Source: Pyrenochaeta sp. MPI-SDFR-AT-0127
Taxonomy: Eukaryota > Ascomycota > Dothideomycetes > Pleosporales > Cucurbitariaceae
Length of the DNA: 64,000 nucleotides
Reading direction: 5' to 3'
Assembly: GCA_020747015.1 (NCBI GenBank)
Contig: JAGTJM010000036.1
Span: 1-64,000 of the forward strand
The notes below the pieces were generated by a model. The model worked only from the letters and a program-made list of their open reading frames with translations. It ran no database searches and was not told the DNA's origin. The position numbers and the translations under genes were made by a program. Below are positions 44,484 to 56,569 of this stretch, piece by piece; the stretch's first letter is position 1, and each line of letters opens with the position of its first letter.

Positions 44484-46507
44484 ATGGGCTTGTCCAAGTT
44501 CTTCGCATCATGCTGCGGCGGTAAGTAGTCGCGCTGCTGCAGGACAGTCTGCTTCATCGCTCGTCGCTCCTCGGCTTGGGCTAACTCGTGCATGGCTAGG
44601 ACGCTCGCGAGACAGTATATACGACCCGGTGCTAGCAGACAGCGAGCGAGAGGCCGTGGCTGATCTCCTGGGCTTCCTCGAAAATGTACCGCTACCCGCC
44701 CGTTGCCGCCATACACGGCCACACACTGACTTGCCCCCAGCGAGCCGAAACAGACTTCTTCTCTGGCGAGCCTCTGCGCGCACTCAGTACCCTGGTCTAC
44801 TCGGACAACATCGATTTGCAGCGCTCGGCGAGCTTGACCTTCGCCGAGATTACCGAGAGAGGTACTGGCCCCCCTACACGCACACATGTGCACTGATGGC
44901 TGACCCCCCATGGCAGACGTTAGAGAAGTCGACCGCGACACTCTGGAGCCCATCTTGTTCCTGCTCCAAAACCCAGACATCGAGGTGCAGCGTGCTGCAA
45001 GTGCTGCCCTGGGCAACCTGGCCGTAAACAGTGTGTGCCAACTAGACTACACGGCCCCCGCTCGCTTTTGCTGACTTGTCCTCCAGCCGAAAACAAGGTC
45101 GCCATTGTTGCACTGGGCGGCCTGGCGCCATTGATCAAGCAGATGAACTCGCCAAACGTCGAGGTGCAGTGCAATGCCGTCGGCTGCATCACCAATCTGG
45201 CAACACACGAGGACAACAAGGCAAAAATCGCACGATCGGGAGCGCTCCAACCCCTTACGCGGCTTGCAAAGTCAAAGGATATGCGCGTCCAAAGGAACGC
45301 CACCGGAGCGCTGCTCAACATGACTCACTCTGGTATGCACCATGTATTGTGCTGAAGTCATGTGCGCTGACCTTCCTCCCAGATGACAACCGCCAACAAC
45401 TCGTCAACGCCGGCGCTATCCCCGTCCTCGTGCAACTACTTTCCTCGTCTGATGTCGACGTCCAATACTATTGCACCACTGCGCTCAGCAACATCGCCGT
45501 TGATGCCACCAATCGCGCCAAGCTGGCCCAGACAGAGGGGCGGTTGGTGGGGTCCCTTGTGCACCTTATGGAGTCGTCGTCGCCCAAGGTACAATGTCAA
45601 GCTGCGCTTGCCCTCCGAAATCTTGCATCGGACGAACGGTACCAGCTGGAAATCGTCCGCGCCCGAGGCTTGTCGTCCCTTCTCCGTCTCTTGCAATCAT
45701 CCTATCTTCCACTTATCCTCTCTGCTGTAGCATGTATACGAAACATCTCCATCCACCCCGCAAACGAGTCGCCCATCATCGAGGCTGGTTTCCTTCGGCC
45801 ACTGGTAGACCTGCTTGGCTCTACCGACAACGATGAGATTCAATGCCACGCCATCTCCACGCTTCGTAATCTTGCGGCGAGCTCAGATAAGAACAAGCAA
45901 CTGGTCTTGGAGGCAGGCGCCGTACAAAAATGCAAACAGCTTGTGCTTAACGTGCGCCTCCCGGTGCAGTCTGAAATGACTGCTGCGATTGCTGTTCTCG
46001 CATTGAGCGAGGAATTGAAGCCACATCTGCTCAACCTTGGGGTCTTTGATGTTTTGATTCCCCTTACCGAGTCAGACAGCATAGAGGTACAAGGCAATAG
46101 TGCCGCTGCATTGGGCAATTTGTCCTCTAAAGGTAGGGCTATCTCAACCCTTCTCCCAGACTCTACTAACTCTTGTAGTGGGAGACTATACCATATTCAT
46201 CCAGAACTGGACAGAGCCCGCAGGCGGTATCCACGGCTACCTCCGACGCTTCTTGGCCAGCGGAGATCCGACCTTTCAACACATTGCTATTTGGACACTA
46301 CTACAACTCCTAGAATCCGAAGACTCGCAATTGATGGAGCACATTGGCAAGTCAAACGAAATTGTCCATATGGTGACAGAGATTGCCGAGCGAAATATCG
46401 AGTCGGACGACGAGGACAACGAAGACGGCGAGGGCGAGGTTGTTACGCTCGCCCGCCGGTGTCTCGAACTCTTGGGCAAGAGCCCAAAAACCCTTGTGGA
46501 AGGATAA
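44484..46507 (+). CDS. VAC8: vacuolar armadillo-repeat protein Vac8
   Basis: Seven exons, 44484..44520, 44600..44685, 44741..44861, 44917..45030, 45087..45332, 45383..46132 and 46179..46507, give 560 aa. The first exon is 12 codons, MGLSKFFASCCG, with Gly2 for myristoylation and two Cys for palmitoylation, which hold the protein on the vacuole membrane. At least ten armadillo repeats follow (for example IEVQRAASAALGNLAVN, VEVQCNAVGCITNLATH, VDVQYYCTTALSNIA). Vac8 serves vacuole inheritance, nucleus-vacuole contacts and autophagy. The tail is acidic (ESDDEDNEDGEGE). Introns cluster in the 5' half and fall near repeat boundaries. Confidence 0.97.
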
Positions 46508-47055
46508 ATCGCTGAACAGCTTCTTTTTCTATACCCGGCTCCATCGTCCGTATACGGTCTTCACTATCGATTCCTGGCCAATGCGTCCACGGCATACAAA
46601 TGCAGACGCATGATCTTGGGCAACTGGCGTTTGGGAGCCTACAGTTTTACACATTTCTAGCGAGCATTGGCGGAGCGGGGGTTTTACTTTTTCACGATTG
46701 GACACAGCACTTCTGTTAGCCGCCACTCTTACTCAGAGTACCTTCGACGCAGGAGAAATTGTAATTGATAGATTTGGATGAGAGCATTCTGCACTGGCTT
46801 TACAGGAAATGTCCTACTTGAAAATGAAATGATGTACGCAAGCGGCCCACATTAGTAACACTCGCGGCCCAAGGTCACAAAGTAGCATGTTGTTATCTGA
46901 ACCGGGAGCATTGCGGTATTGCAGTGCAGTAGCAGAGGACACTCATGTGACGTCGCGTTTTGTTATCGATAAGGGGTGAAATAGTTTCGTAGCTCTGTCG
47001 GCTTTCTGTTTTCCACTCGTGCACCTTTCCGCCGGCCCAATCCACTCAGCGACCA
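46508..47055. other. intergenic region
   Basis: About 550 bp between VAC8 and RPC4 on the same strand. No gene seen. Confidence 0.5.
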
Positions 47056-49112
47056 ATGCCACCAAAAGCAAGGGGAAGAGCGAGTTCGCGCGCCCGCGGA
47101 GGGGGCAGAGGAGGAGCGACGGCAAGCCGGGCGGCAGCCAGCGCCAGTGAGCCCACAGACACAGCAACCCCGCAGAGCACAGCAGCTCCGCCAAAGACTT
47201 CCGAAGCCCCAATACTGCCTGTAATAGCAAAGCACGAGGATGGCGATGGCGATGACAATGACGATGATTCCAAACCGCCAACCCAAGGTAGTGTTTCGGC
47301 AACCATTGAATCGCAAGCAGCGCCGACGGGAGCAACGCCGTATGCCACTAGATCTCTGCGCCCGTGGTGCCCCATTGCTAACATGTGTACCATAGCGCTA
47401 TACCGTCGGCTCAGAATGGCACAGAAGCATCCGTTCGCCCTCCTGTCCAGCGACTAGGCAGTCTTCAAGGCGCGGTACCACCCTCACGTTCCGCCTCGCC
47501 GTCGATTCGCGGCCGCGGTACCGCAGTGCGAGGGAAGAGAGGTATGATAAAGCCCACATACACAGGCCGGCGGAGCAAAGAGGAGCGAGAGGCCCTTGCG
47601 AGAGAGCAGAAAGAAAAGGACGCCCTGAGGAATGCAGAGCGCGATGCTGCCATGAGGAGAAAGGAAAGGGACGAAGCCAACAAGGCCAAACGGGAAGCGA
47701 AACACGCCATCAGAGCAAGAGGTGGTTACAGCGGTGCAATGAGCGGTCCATTCTCAATGGGCAGTTCCCGAGAAGGCAAGTTGGTCGAATATCTGAGGGG
47801 ATTGCTAATGCTAATAGCTCCAGCAGACCGAAAGAATAACCCGAGTCGCGGTGCGTCAGGCTTCGGTTCAGGTTCCGGCTCCCGAGCAACTCGCGTTAAA
47901 AATGAAGGAGATGGCGGTGCCGGATCAAGTTACCGATCGGGCGGCGGCAGCTCCTCCATAAAGAGGGAAGACGGAGGTTACGTTTCTTCAGAGGAAGAGG
48001 ACGATGCCGAGTTCCCTCGCAAAGATATCGACCTGATCGAGATCTCTTCCGACGAGCATGAAGCTACTCCAGACGCTGCTCCTAAACAGCGCCCGCCAAG
48101 GACAGCATTACCTGTGCGAATCGGCCGAAAAGAACATCAAGAGCGCACATTTGGAATTAATACAGAAGCAAGCGCAGAAATACCAGCAAAGGCCTTGGAA
48201 TATCCGGAAGCCATGGGGCAAGGATCGATAATGGCTGGCTCAGAGCAGACATCACGCAAAACCAAAGGAAAATCCAAGGATGTCGAGATTACTAGCGTAC
48301 GGAAACCGTTTAGGGGAGTCTGGCAGGATGCTGAAGACCCTGAAGCTTCAGTCAAAGCCGAAAGTCTTAGCGATGATGAGAATATGGTCGACGCCGTACA
48401 AATCGGCATCGTTGAACCTCCACCCCAACCAGTAGAGAAGCAAGAACCAACATCGCCCGGCACGGAAAGAAAACCCAAAATGGTGACCAAAAGTGTTGCA
48501 GAGCCTGTTCTACAGACCGATGAAGACCGCTCAGAATGGGCACGCTTTCAGTCGAATCTACGCCATATCCGAGCTGAGCTAGGGCCCGAGGAAACACCTC
48601 CCATGGATGGTGCTGGTGACGTCAATATGGCAGACGCTGCATCAGATGCAAAGAAGACGACCGTGCGGGACAACAACGTCTATCTATTCCAGATACCACC
48701 GCTCATGCCCGAACTACTTCCTCCGAATATCAAGAAAGAGCCCTCCGACTTACAAAGCAGCACAGTAGCACCAGCCATTACGCAACCAATCAAATCAGAA
48801 CCAAAGGTCAAACTGGAAGAAGGAGGTTTCTCAGATCCTTCAGCCAAGACTCAATCTGGGCCTCGTTTCGCCAGTGGAATGGTTGGCAAGTTACGCGTCC
48901 GACACTCAGGACGAACGACGTTGGATTGGGGAGGCACCAGTTACGAACTCACGCCAGGGAACAAGGCGAGTTTCTTGCAGGAAGTGGTGAGCATCAATGT
49001 AGTGCCGGAGAGTAGCCGTATTGTGCCTGAAGATGCGGGCGAAGCTGTGTCATTGGGACGCGTTAAAGGAAAATTCGTCGTGGTTCCGGACTGGAGCAGT
49101 ATGCTTGGGTAG
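47056..49112 (+). CDS. rpc4: RNA polymerase III subunit RPC4 (Rpc53)
   Basis: Exons 47056..47339, 47396..47775 and 47827..49112 give 649 aa. The N-terminus is disordered and Arg/Gly-rich (RGRASSRARGGGRGG). Hallmarks are PTYTGRRSKEEREAL, a highly charged Lys/Arg/Glu helix, GGYSGAMSGPFSMGSSR, the C-terminal FQIPPLMP and the closing domain VGKLRVRHSGRTTLDWGGT, with VKGKFVVVPDW near the end. RPC4 pairs with RPC5 in the TFIIF-like module of Pol III, used in termination and reinitiation. The second intron (47776..47826, 51 nt) begins GCAAGT and is a multiple of three with no stop, so an unspliced form would encode 666 aa. Confidence 0.93.
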
Positions 49113-49490
49113 AATTCCTAGATGGTTTGGGAGATTTCATGTGAAAGTCGGGCGTTCAATACCTAGCATCTTCCGGCGTTAAGAGGCGATATGCGCCATT
49201 GATGGAATTCAATTTCATCGACACCAGGCAATATATAGATCAACACAAACAGGGTCCCCTATGGGCAACTTGTCAATTTGCACCACGTCTGGCAAGAGGT
49301 TGATACATCACACTGGTTGGCTGATGAATGTCTCTGTTGCAACTGTATCCTGGCCTGGTACTTCCACATGTAAAAGTTATAGCACCCATGAAAATTCCAG
49401 TGCATTATATCTACATCTGCGTCTTAAAATCCCATGTTTTCTTGTGGAAATACGTCCGGCAAACTTGAAACTTTATGGTCCCTACGAAGC
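49113..49490. other. convergent intergenic region
   Basis: 378 bp between the stops of RPC4 and the WD40 gene. Likely both 3' UTRs; nothing else seen. Confidence 0.5.
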
Positions 49491-52400
49491 CTACCGCACT
49501 GGGTCGGCCCCGATAGCTCTTCCGTTGTCTTCTTCCTCGCTCTGTTCCTGATCACTCAAATCCATCTCGCTGGTCAACTTACTGATCTGACTAACATCAC
49601 TGAACCGAGGCCCAAATCCTGGTCTGTCAAAATCATCTGCATCTGCAGCTGTTAAGCTACTCTTATCCCTCGTACTCCAGAATAGCCAACTTTGGCCATT
49701 ATAGACAGCGAGTGGATTCGAATCTGAGGGTTGGCGATTGAAATGATCATATAGCTTCGCCTTTGAGTTGGTAGATTGCTCATCGCCTGGCATGGTTGGA
49801 GCATCATCAAACTGGGGTATACGATGAGGGGAGATGTTCCGATCGATGGAGGTCGATGCTAAAGTAGAAGACGAGTTCACCGTATGAGTGACTTGTGTCG
49901 GGCCTAACATGGGAGAGTCTGATGGCCGTGTGGAGGGTGGGCCAATACTGACCATAGATTTACGAGGTGAAGCACTACGATTTGAGAGCGAATTATTTGT
50001 CGCGTCGAAGCTGCCATGTGATATGCCCTGCCGCCATGTCATGATGCGATCGTTGGGTGGCTGTGTTGAGATACTGTCCCTTCTTGATCGGCTCGTGCGT
50101 GACAAAATGCTGCTGGGTCGCCCAATTTTCGAGCTTGCTCTCTTCATAGATGATGCTTCCGATGCCTCGGTCATTCGCATGCGCTTGGTAAATGCGCAGT
50201 CTTGTCTGAAAACTTTTACTGATCCGGTGTAATCTGCTGTGACGATGATATGCCCACCACGGTGCGCAGAGCGAGCGATGTACGCCGGGCTTTCAGTAGC
50301 CCTCTTGAATATTGTGTCTGTAGCGGCTGGTGTTGGAAGAGCTGATCCATTTTCAGTAGGTGCTCGCGATGATATGACTGATTCCGCACGCGAAATCAGT
50401 GTAACAGGTGGAGGGTTACACAGGTCAAAGATTGGATCTTCTGAAGCGCTAAGCAGCTGCTTAGTCTGAATCGGAGCAATAATTGTGCATGTGGTGATCG
50501 AGTTGTGCGCTTCAAACATTTCCACAGGTCGTTGGTCCCTCTTCTCGCCCTCTGGGATGGATGTTGACCATATATACGTTTTTCGGTCTTCACTTCCGCA
50601 TATAATGTGACCAGAGCTGTCGGAAAAGCCAGCTCGAATCTGGCTGCAATTGTTCTCATGACCCCGGAACTTCATCTCAAGACTCTTGTCTCTCATGTTG
50701 TAGATTCGCAATCTTGAGTCGTTGCTTGAGATCAGAAGTTTGACCTCTCCACTTCCACTACCCGGCGGCCAATAAGTTGCTTGGATGCCTGTTATCTTGC
50801 TACCTTTTGCATTTTGTCCTCGGGTCGACTTGACATGGAGTTGTGCTTGCCACTTGAGGCCCTCTGTATCGTAGAACATGCAAAGACCGCCTAAAGTTCC
50901 GGCGATACAGGTTTTCCCATCCGGAGTGAAGGAAACGGCTGTGACTATGAGGGGAAAAAATCATTAGTCAACTGATGTTGCAATACAGTTTGTTCAGACA
51001 CACTCACTCATGTCTGGTACTGTAGCTGAGAACGCTACACTCTTGTCTGGAATGCTCCACAGCCGTAGTTTTGCATCTAAGGAACCGGCAAGGAAAAACC
51101 GATCATCTGTAGGATGGAATTGAATGGATGGTACAAAGTCTGAATGTTTGAAAGTACAGAGATTCTCGTCACGACTTACGTGCCAGAGACGCACGGTCTT
51201 GTCCATTGAGGAAGAAAGCAAGAAATTGTTCTGCACCTATCAGTATATATCTGCGAGCGACGTTATATACCTGCGAAAATATACCTTACTCCAACTCAAG
51301 TCCAAGATCGTCGATGTATGACCGTGGTACTCGCGGATGCTCTTGTGCTGAAACACGGGCGCACTAAGGTGCTTTGTTTCCTCTCCAAACCCATGCGGGT
51401 CTCTTTCGTCTTTTTCGTGTGTCCGCCGTTCTTCAACACTGGTGATTACCGCCCATACTCTGACAACTCTATCCTGACCACCAGCAGCGAGATATCTCCC
51501 ATCTTTACTGAATTCCACAGACCAGATAGGGTTATGCTTGGCTGCTGATCCTGACTGCGGCGCTGGATTTGAACCAGCAGCGGGCGGGCTCTTCTTGTCT
51601 GATCCAGATCGAAGCTCTTGGGCCAGAAAAACATGGTCGAATTCTTTTTTGCTTTTGAATTTTGTCCGTACCTTGATGTAGGCTGGCGAATGTGGTATCT
51701 TCGGGCTGAAGCTTATGTTGCCGGCATACAATTGAGCGTCCATACCCTCCTTTCGTAAATCACCAGGCTCAGAGCCATTGTCACTACCGCTACTGGGAAC
51801 ACCCTTCTTTTTGGTACTGCCGATGAAGCGGCTAAGAAATGAAACCTTCCTGCAGTTATGGTCAGCCTCGCAATTCGCTCCGCCTCAGGCTGACGTCGGC
51901 ATTGGAATGTTCTAGGGCACCCATAACATGAAGCATCACTCCGACAATACGCGGGCCGTGTCGCGAATACGAGAGCATACGCTAAGCTACGTACAGTAGC
52001 CTCACGGCGCCCGTATACAGCGCGTATCAGTGGTTACGGTTACTCACTTCTTGTCTGTCTTAGACACCCCGGTTGTCTCGTGCAGCGTCTCACCGCTCGG
52101 CTTCTTATCCGCGTTCACTTCGTTGGGTGATGTTGGTGATTGACTATACATAGGTTCTGTAGGTTGGGACCGCAACTTCGGTACGGCAGGCGACGTATTC
52201 GTTCTCTGGAGTATTTGCTGCGCAGAAATGTTCCCGTTAGCGTCTTGTTACTGTGTGAGACAGCTTCCCCATACGGACATACTTGCGAGAGCGGGTCAAT
52301 CGCCGTCTCTGAAGGCCTTCTGCCGTCGCCACTACCATGATATGCTTCGTTTGATTGAGAGAGGGTGGAGGCGGGGCTGCGAAGCTTCGCGGAGAGATCC

Positions 52401-52591
52401 TTGTTCGTCAATGGCCCTATATGCTTCAGTATGAGCATGGTGTCCCAACCATCTCGAATGAAAGTGGGGGTGCTGATAGGCAACTTGCCCTCTATGGTTG
52501 TCGACACTCCTGTGTCCTGCTTGTCAAAAGGACTCCCAGTAGCTCTGATTTGTGGGGCTGTTCCCTTGATCTTGGGTAGGACGCTTGCCAT
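49491..52591 (-). CDS. WD40-repeat protein, WDR44/Dgr2-like
   Basis: Five exons, 52591..52283, 52217..52048, 51849..51285, 51230..51008 and 50944..49491, give 906 aa. After a disordered N-terminus comes KVSFLSRFIGSTKKKG, IPHSPAYIKVRTKFKSKKEF, the family's entry block, then WD repeats: NPIWSVEFSKDGRYLAAGGQ, HTSTILDLSWSK, LLSSSMDKTVRLWHV, FHPTDDRFFLAGSLD, ITAVSFTPDGKTCIAGTLGG, HIICGSEDRKTYIWS and HIIVTADYTGSVKVF. The C-terminal third is Ser/Thr-rich. Fungal relatives (Dgr2-like) are poorly characterised; animal WDR44 binds Rab11. A 198-nt intron (52047..51850) is unusually long here. The N-terminal exon could be extended. Confidence 0.88.
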
Positions 52592-53610
52592 CCTGATATC
52601 CCACACCGGACCATGAATATGTCTGCTATAACGCTGGTGGTACCTGGCTGTAACCAGTCAGACGAATTCCTCCCGTCGATGAATACAGCAGAGTGGGGTC
52701 GAGCAATGTTAAAAGCGAGGCTGTTGTTGATCGCATGAAAGAAATGTCCAAAACCCTGGTTTGTTGCGGGATGCCGCGGAAGTGAACAAGAGCTACCTCG
52801 ATTTTGTTATCGATAGATCCAGATCTTGTTGCACGTACAGTGCCACCAGAACCCCCATTTCGTGGGATTGCGCTAGAGATTCCGTGGTAAGATGTTCGAG
52901 GACAATGACGCAAAGCAAAAGTTGTCCGTAAGCAGCAGCGCGTCGCTAATCGCTTGTCGCTTATGGTGTCTTTTGAGTGAGGTTACAGCCTCGGAAGCGC
53001 CTACCAAATGAGGCCTACGTCATTACCGCTTCTCCTCATTGCTCCATATGAACGGCTCCGTACGACTGTGTGCATGAAGGGCGAGGATGTGTGGGATGGA
53101 GCGAAACTCGATGCGAATTCATCGAACGACAAAACAATAGGGCCGAAGTGCGGCTTGTCTTGCTCGATGCTGCCGTCGCGTTGGTCGCAGTGGTCGTGCA
53201 CAAGGCGTGGCGCGCACTGGCATAAGGCTGCATCTAGACTGCATCTGCAACACTGTACCTGATCAATCCTTGCAGCCATCCACAGCGCAGGGAAGACAGG
53301 TATAATTTAATAATTGCATTCGTAGTTATACAGAATAGTAGGGCCATGATTCGTTCCCGCCATGATACAATGTCCCACCACCTTCCTGTATCCACATCAC
53401 TCGTCCACGAGGCCCATGAACGCCAAAACTCCAGCGTGAGGAAAGGAGGTATCAAAAGCAAGCTAGCATCGAAGCTATGCCTGACTCCGGCAATGCAGAG
53501 AAGAACGAATATGCAAGACGAAAGAGTGGTAAACTAGTACCTTATGCCCAAAAGCCAAACGAGGTATACAGCAGCAAGATGACAAACAAAAGGAAAGCAA
53601 GGCAAACCAT
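52592..53610. other. region between WD40 gene and RNR2
   Basis: About 1.0 kb. A minus-strand frame at 52626-52913 lies just upstream of the WD40 start but cannot be spliced in frame to it, so it is treated as 5' leader. The remainder is the RNR2 3' region. Confidence 0.45.
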
Positions 53611-55054
53611 CTAGAAGTCCTCTTCAAAGCAGAAGTCACCAGACTGACCTTGAGGCTCTGGTGTTGGTGATGACGAACCATTCTTCTCCTCATGCTTCTT
53701 CGTGCTAGCCATGACACCAGCCTTCTGGTAGTCACCGACGCGTTTCTCAAAGAAGTTGGTCTTGCCGGCGAGCGAAATGTTCTCCATGAAGTCGAATGGG
53801 TTGGTCGCATTGTACACCTTGGTATTGCCAAGTGCCAACAGGAGCCGATCGGCGACGAACTCAATATATTGGCACATGAGACCAGAATTCATGCCAAGAA
53901 GAGCACAGGGGAGCGCCTCGGTCAGGAACTCCTGTTCGATTGTGACAGCCTCGGTGATGATGGCCTGGACAGACTCCTTGCTGGGACGAGTGTTTAGAAG
54001 AGAGAAGAGGAGGCAGGCAAAGTCTGTATGCATCCCCTCGTCACGAGAGATGAGCTCGTTAGAGAAGGTCAGGCCGGGCATGAGACCACGCTTCTTCAGC
54101 CAGAAGATGGATGCAAATGAACCACTGAAGAAGATACCCTCGACGGCAGCAAAGGCTACGAGGCGGTTCGCAAAGGTTGAGTTCTTGTCGGAAATCCACT
54201 TCAAAGCCCAGTCGGCTTTCTTGCGGATGCATGGGACTGGGAGCCATTTGTTAGACACGTGGTATATATAATGCGTTGTGGGGCAACTTACTATTGTCAA
54301 TGGCATTGAAGAGATACTGTCGCTGCCTGGGTTCGCTGATATATGTGTCGATAAGTAGAGAGTATGTCTCAGAGTGGATGTTCTCCATCATAATCTGAAA
54401 GCCGTAAAAGCATCGCGCCTCAGGTATTTGTACTTCGCCGGAGAAGCGTTCGACCAAGTTCTCGTTCACAATGCCATCGGAGGCAGCGAAAAAGGCAAGG
54501 ACATGGGAGATGAAGAAGCGCTCGTCGTCGTTTAATCGCTTGTTCCAGTCGTGAAGGTCTTTGGATAGATCGATTTCTTCGGCGGTCCAGAAAGAGGCTT
54601 CGGCCTTCTTGTACATTTGCCAGACCTACAGTAGGGTATCATGTTAGCCTGGGCCGATGTAATCATGGTTCGACGCGTCCTCAAACGCGTCGAGCAAATC
54701 AAGGTACACGAGCAACGTACATCATGGTACTTGATGGGGAAGAGAACAAATCGCTGGGGGTTCTCTTGGAGCAGAGGCTCGTGTGCCTCCTCAGGCCTGA
54801 TTGTGGCTGCAGTGGAAGGCTTGATATTCGACGCGTCCTCCTCAGGGAGATCTGGAATGCCGACAATGGGCTTGTAGACATTCTCCTTATCCGCCGAGGC
54901 GAAGTCAAGCTTCTTTGCAGGTGAGTCGGTCATCTTGAGCGTGTCAATTGCTGCGGCTGCCTATGCGCGCGTTAGTATATACGCGTATTCCAGATGAACC
55001 CGACTGAAAGGCGCGACATACCTGCTTGGAAGGCGTGGACTGAAGCGCAGACAT
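53611..55054 (-). CDS. RNR2: ribonucleotide reductase small subunit (R2)
   Basis: Four exons, 55054..55022, 54960..54721, 54625..54292 and 54236..53611, give 410 aa. Reduces ribonucleotides with the large subunit; R2 carries the di-iron tyrosyl radical. Visible: WQMYKKAEASFWTAEEIDLS, FFAASDGIVNENL (Asp ligand), CFYGFQIMMENIHSETY (Glu and His), RDEGMHTDFACLLF (Glu and His) and EQEFLTEALP (Glu), and the C-terminal FCFEEDF tail that docks in R1. ACGCGT boxes, the MBF site of S-phase genes, occur upstream at 55183, 55491 and 55802, and also in introns 1 and 2 and exon 2. Length and exon content are normal for the family. Confidence 0.97.
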
Positions 55055-55188
55055 TATGGAGGGGAAAAGACGGATAGCAGGCTGTGTTGTGTGGAAGGTC
55101 TGGTATTATGTTAAAAGGTACAAGTCGTGGCGCGAAAGTGATGTTGATGATGCTATGAATGTCGAGAGACAAAGCGCAGCAGACGCGT
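54673..55188. promoter_or_regulatory. cluster of MCB-like ACGCGT boxes around RNR2
   Basis: ACGCGT occurs at 54673, 54685 (both in intron 2), 54831 (exon 2), 54981 (intron 1) and 55183 (129 bp upstream of the ATG), with more at 55491 and 55802. ACGCGT is the MluI cell-cycle box bound by MBF (Mbp1/Swi6) in yeasts, where RNR genes are known targets. A chance 6-mer is expected only about once in 4 kb. Confidence 0.7.
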
Positions 55189-56569
55189 TCTTAAGAATGC
55201 TGGATCCCGCTACCACGTGACTTGGTGAGCACTTGCCGCCCCTCCAAACGCGCCTTCCCTCACGAAAAGACGCTATGACCTCATGTCCGAGTAGCTCGAA
55301 TCGCAGGCCCATTTAGCATACGCCTACCCAAAATCTGTGTGATGAGTCGTTAATTCGATAAAATCGATTGCGCTCATTTCAACGAATCCCATATTTGCAA
55401 CTAATTCCTCAGGGCTCACGAACAATTGCTATTGCAGAATTTCGTCGCGTTGTCCCAGCCACGCCTTTCTCACAAAATAGTCTGTGCCCAACGCGTCCAA
55501 CGCGCTATGATTCGGCCTTTGGACCCACCACAACATTGCTCTTTCGTGCAGGAACCGTTCCAAGTAGAGTTAGGCCTGCCTCTGGCGGCTGAAGTGATGC
55601 TTGGAAATGCAGCCTCCGGCCTCCTGTGCCCTGTTTCATAGCACCATACTGGCTGCGGCCTGTCGTTGCGCGTCTTGGCCTCGGATCTGATTAGATTTTT
55701 CTTTGATAATGATCTGATGCTGAGGGCCCAAGTGCCCCACTGGACTCGTCACGCATCAGACGGAGAGGTTGGCCTGGTAGGAGTTTGGAGCACACATCCT
55801 GACGCGTCTTGCTTGAAAATCTTCTAGCGTGACTCTCCACACGATACATTTTTTGGTGTCGTACCAGTAGTTGTATATAAACTAAAGCTACCCTAGCATC
55901 CTGTTGAGCAGTGTAGTCGTACTACCATACTATCCAGCACTCGAGCAACAAATTTCGAAGCGCTGTCGTTACATATTATGCCTTTACTACCTCTACAGGT
56001 TCTATCCGTAGAGATCTTACTACTGCCGCTGGAGCAAGTATTAAATGTTGTTTGACGTCCTGCTGAACAATGGGTCGTGCTGTTGCTACAAGACCTAGAT
56101 GCGGAGCAGTAGTCCCTGAAGCCACTTCCTCCGCAAGTGTATCTGGTTGTTCTACCACAAGTTCTATCGGGCGATGTCTTACTGCTGCCTGAATGTGTTC
56201 CGAACTTGCGTTAAGACCTAGCCTAACAGTGCTTTGAACCGACAGAAGATTCCATTTGCAACTGTCCTTGGTGCGCGTTGCGGCGGTTGGGGGGAGGACC
56301 AGACTGCAGGGGTCATTGTACGCCTGGAACGTCGTACCAGTATCCGGCGACCAGGCGAACATGGTGCCAGTGCCCAGGCGGCAAGTTGAATGCAAGAGGT
56401 GGAAACATAACTAGATTGGGTGCAGACAGGCAATTGTCATTCATGAAATGAGGCATTATGTTGTCGGCTTTTTTCTGCGTTAAGCGAGATTCTGATAGCC
56501 AAAGCATTGATGTTTCATCCTTGCAAGAGCAGTTGGACAAGAGAGACAGCATCATAGACGACCAACGCA
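55055..56569. other. RNR2 upstream region
   Basis: About 1.5 kb with no supportable gene. A minus-strand frame at 55976-56395 has no recognised domain. Confidence 0.45.

Noticed and set aside
44299..45016. Long frames across the VAC8 5' region on both strands
   Set aside because: They read through the well-defined VAC8 introns or run antisense to its exons.
52626..52913. Minus-strand open frame upstream of the WD40 start
   Set aside because: Splicing it to the WD40 exon 1 is out of phase with the available acceptor; more likely 5' leader sequence.
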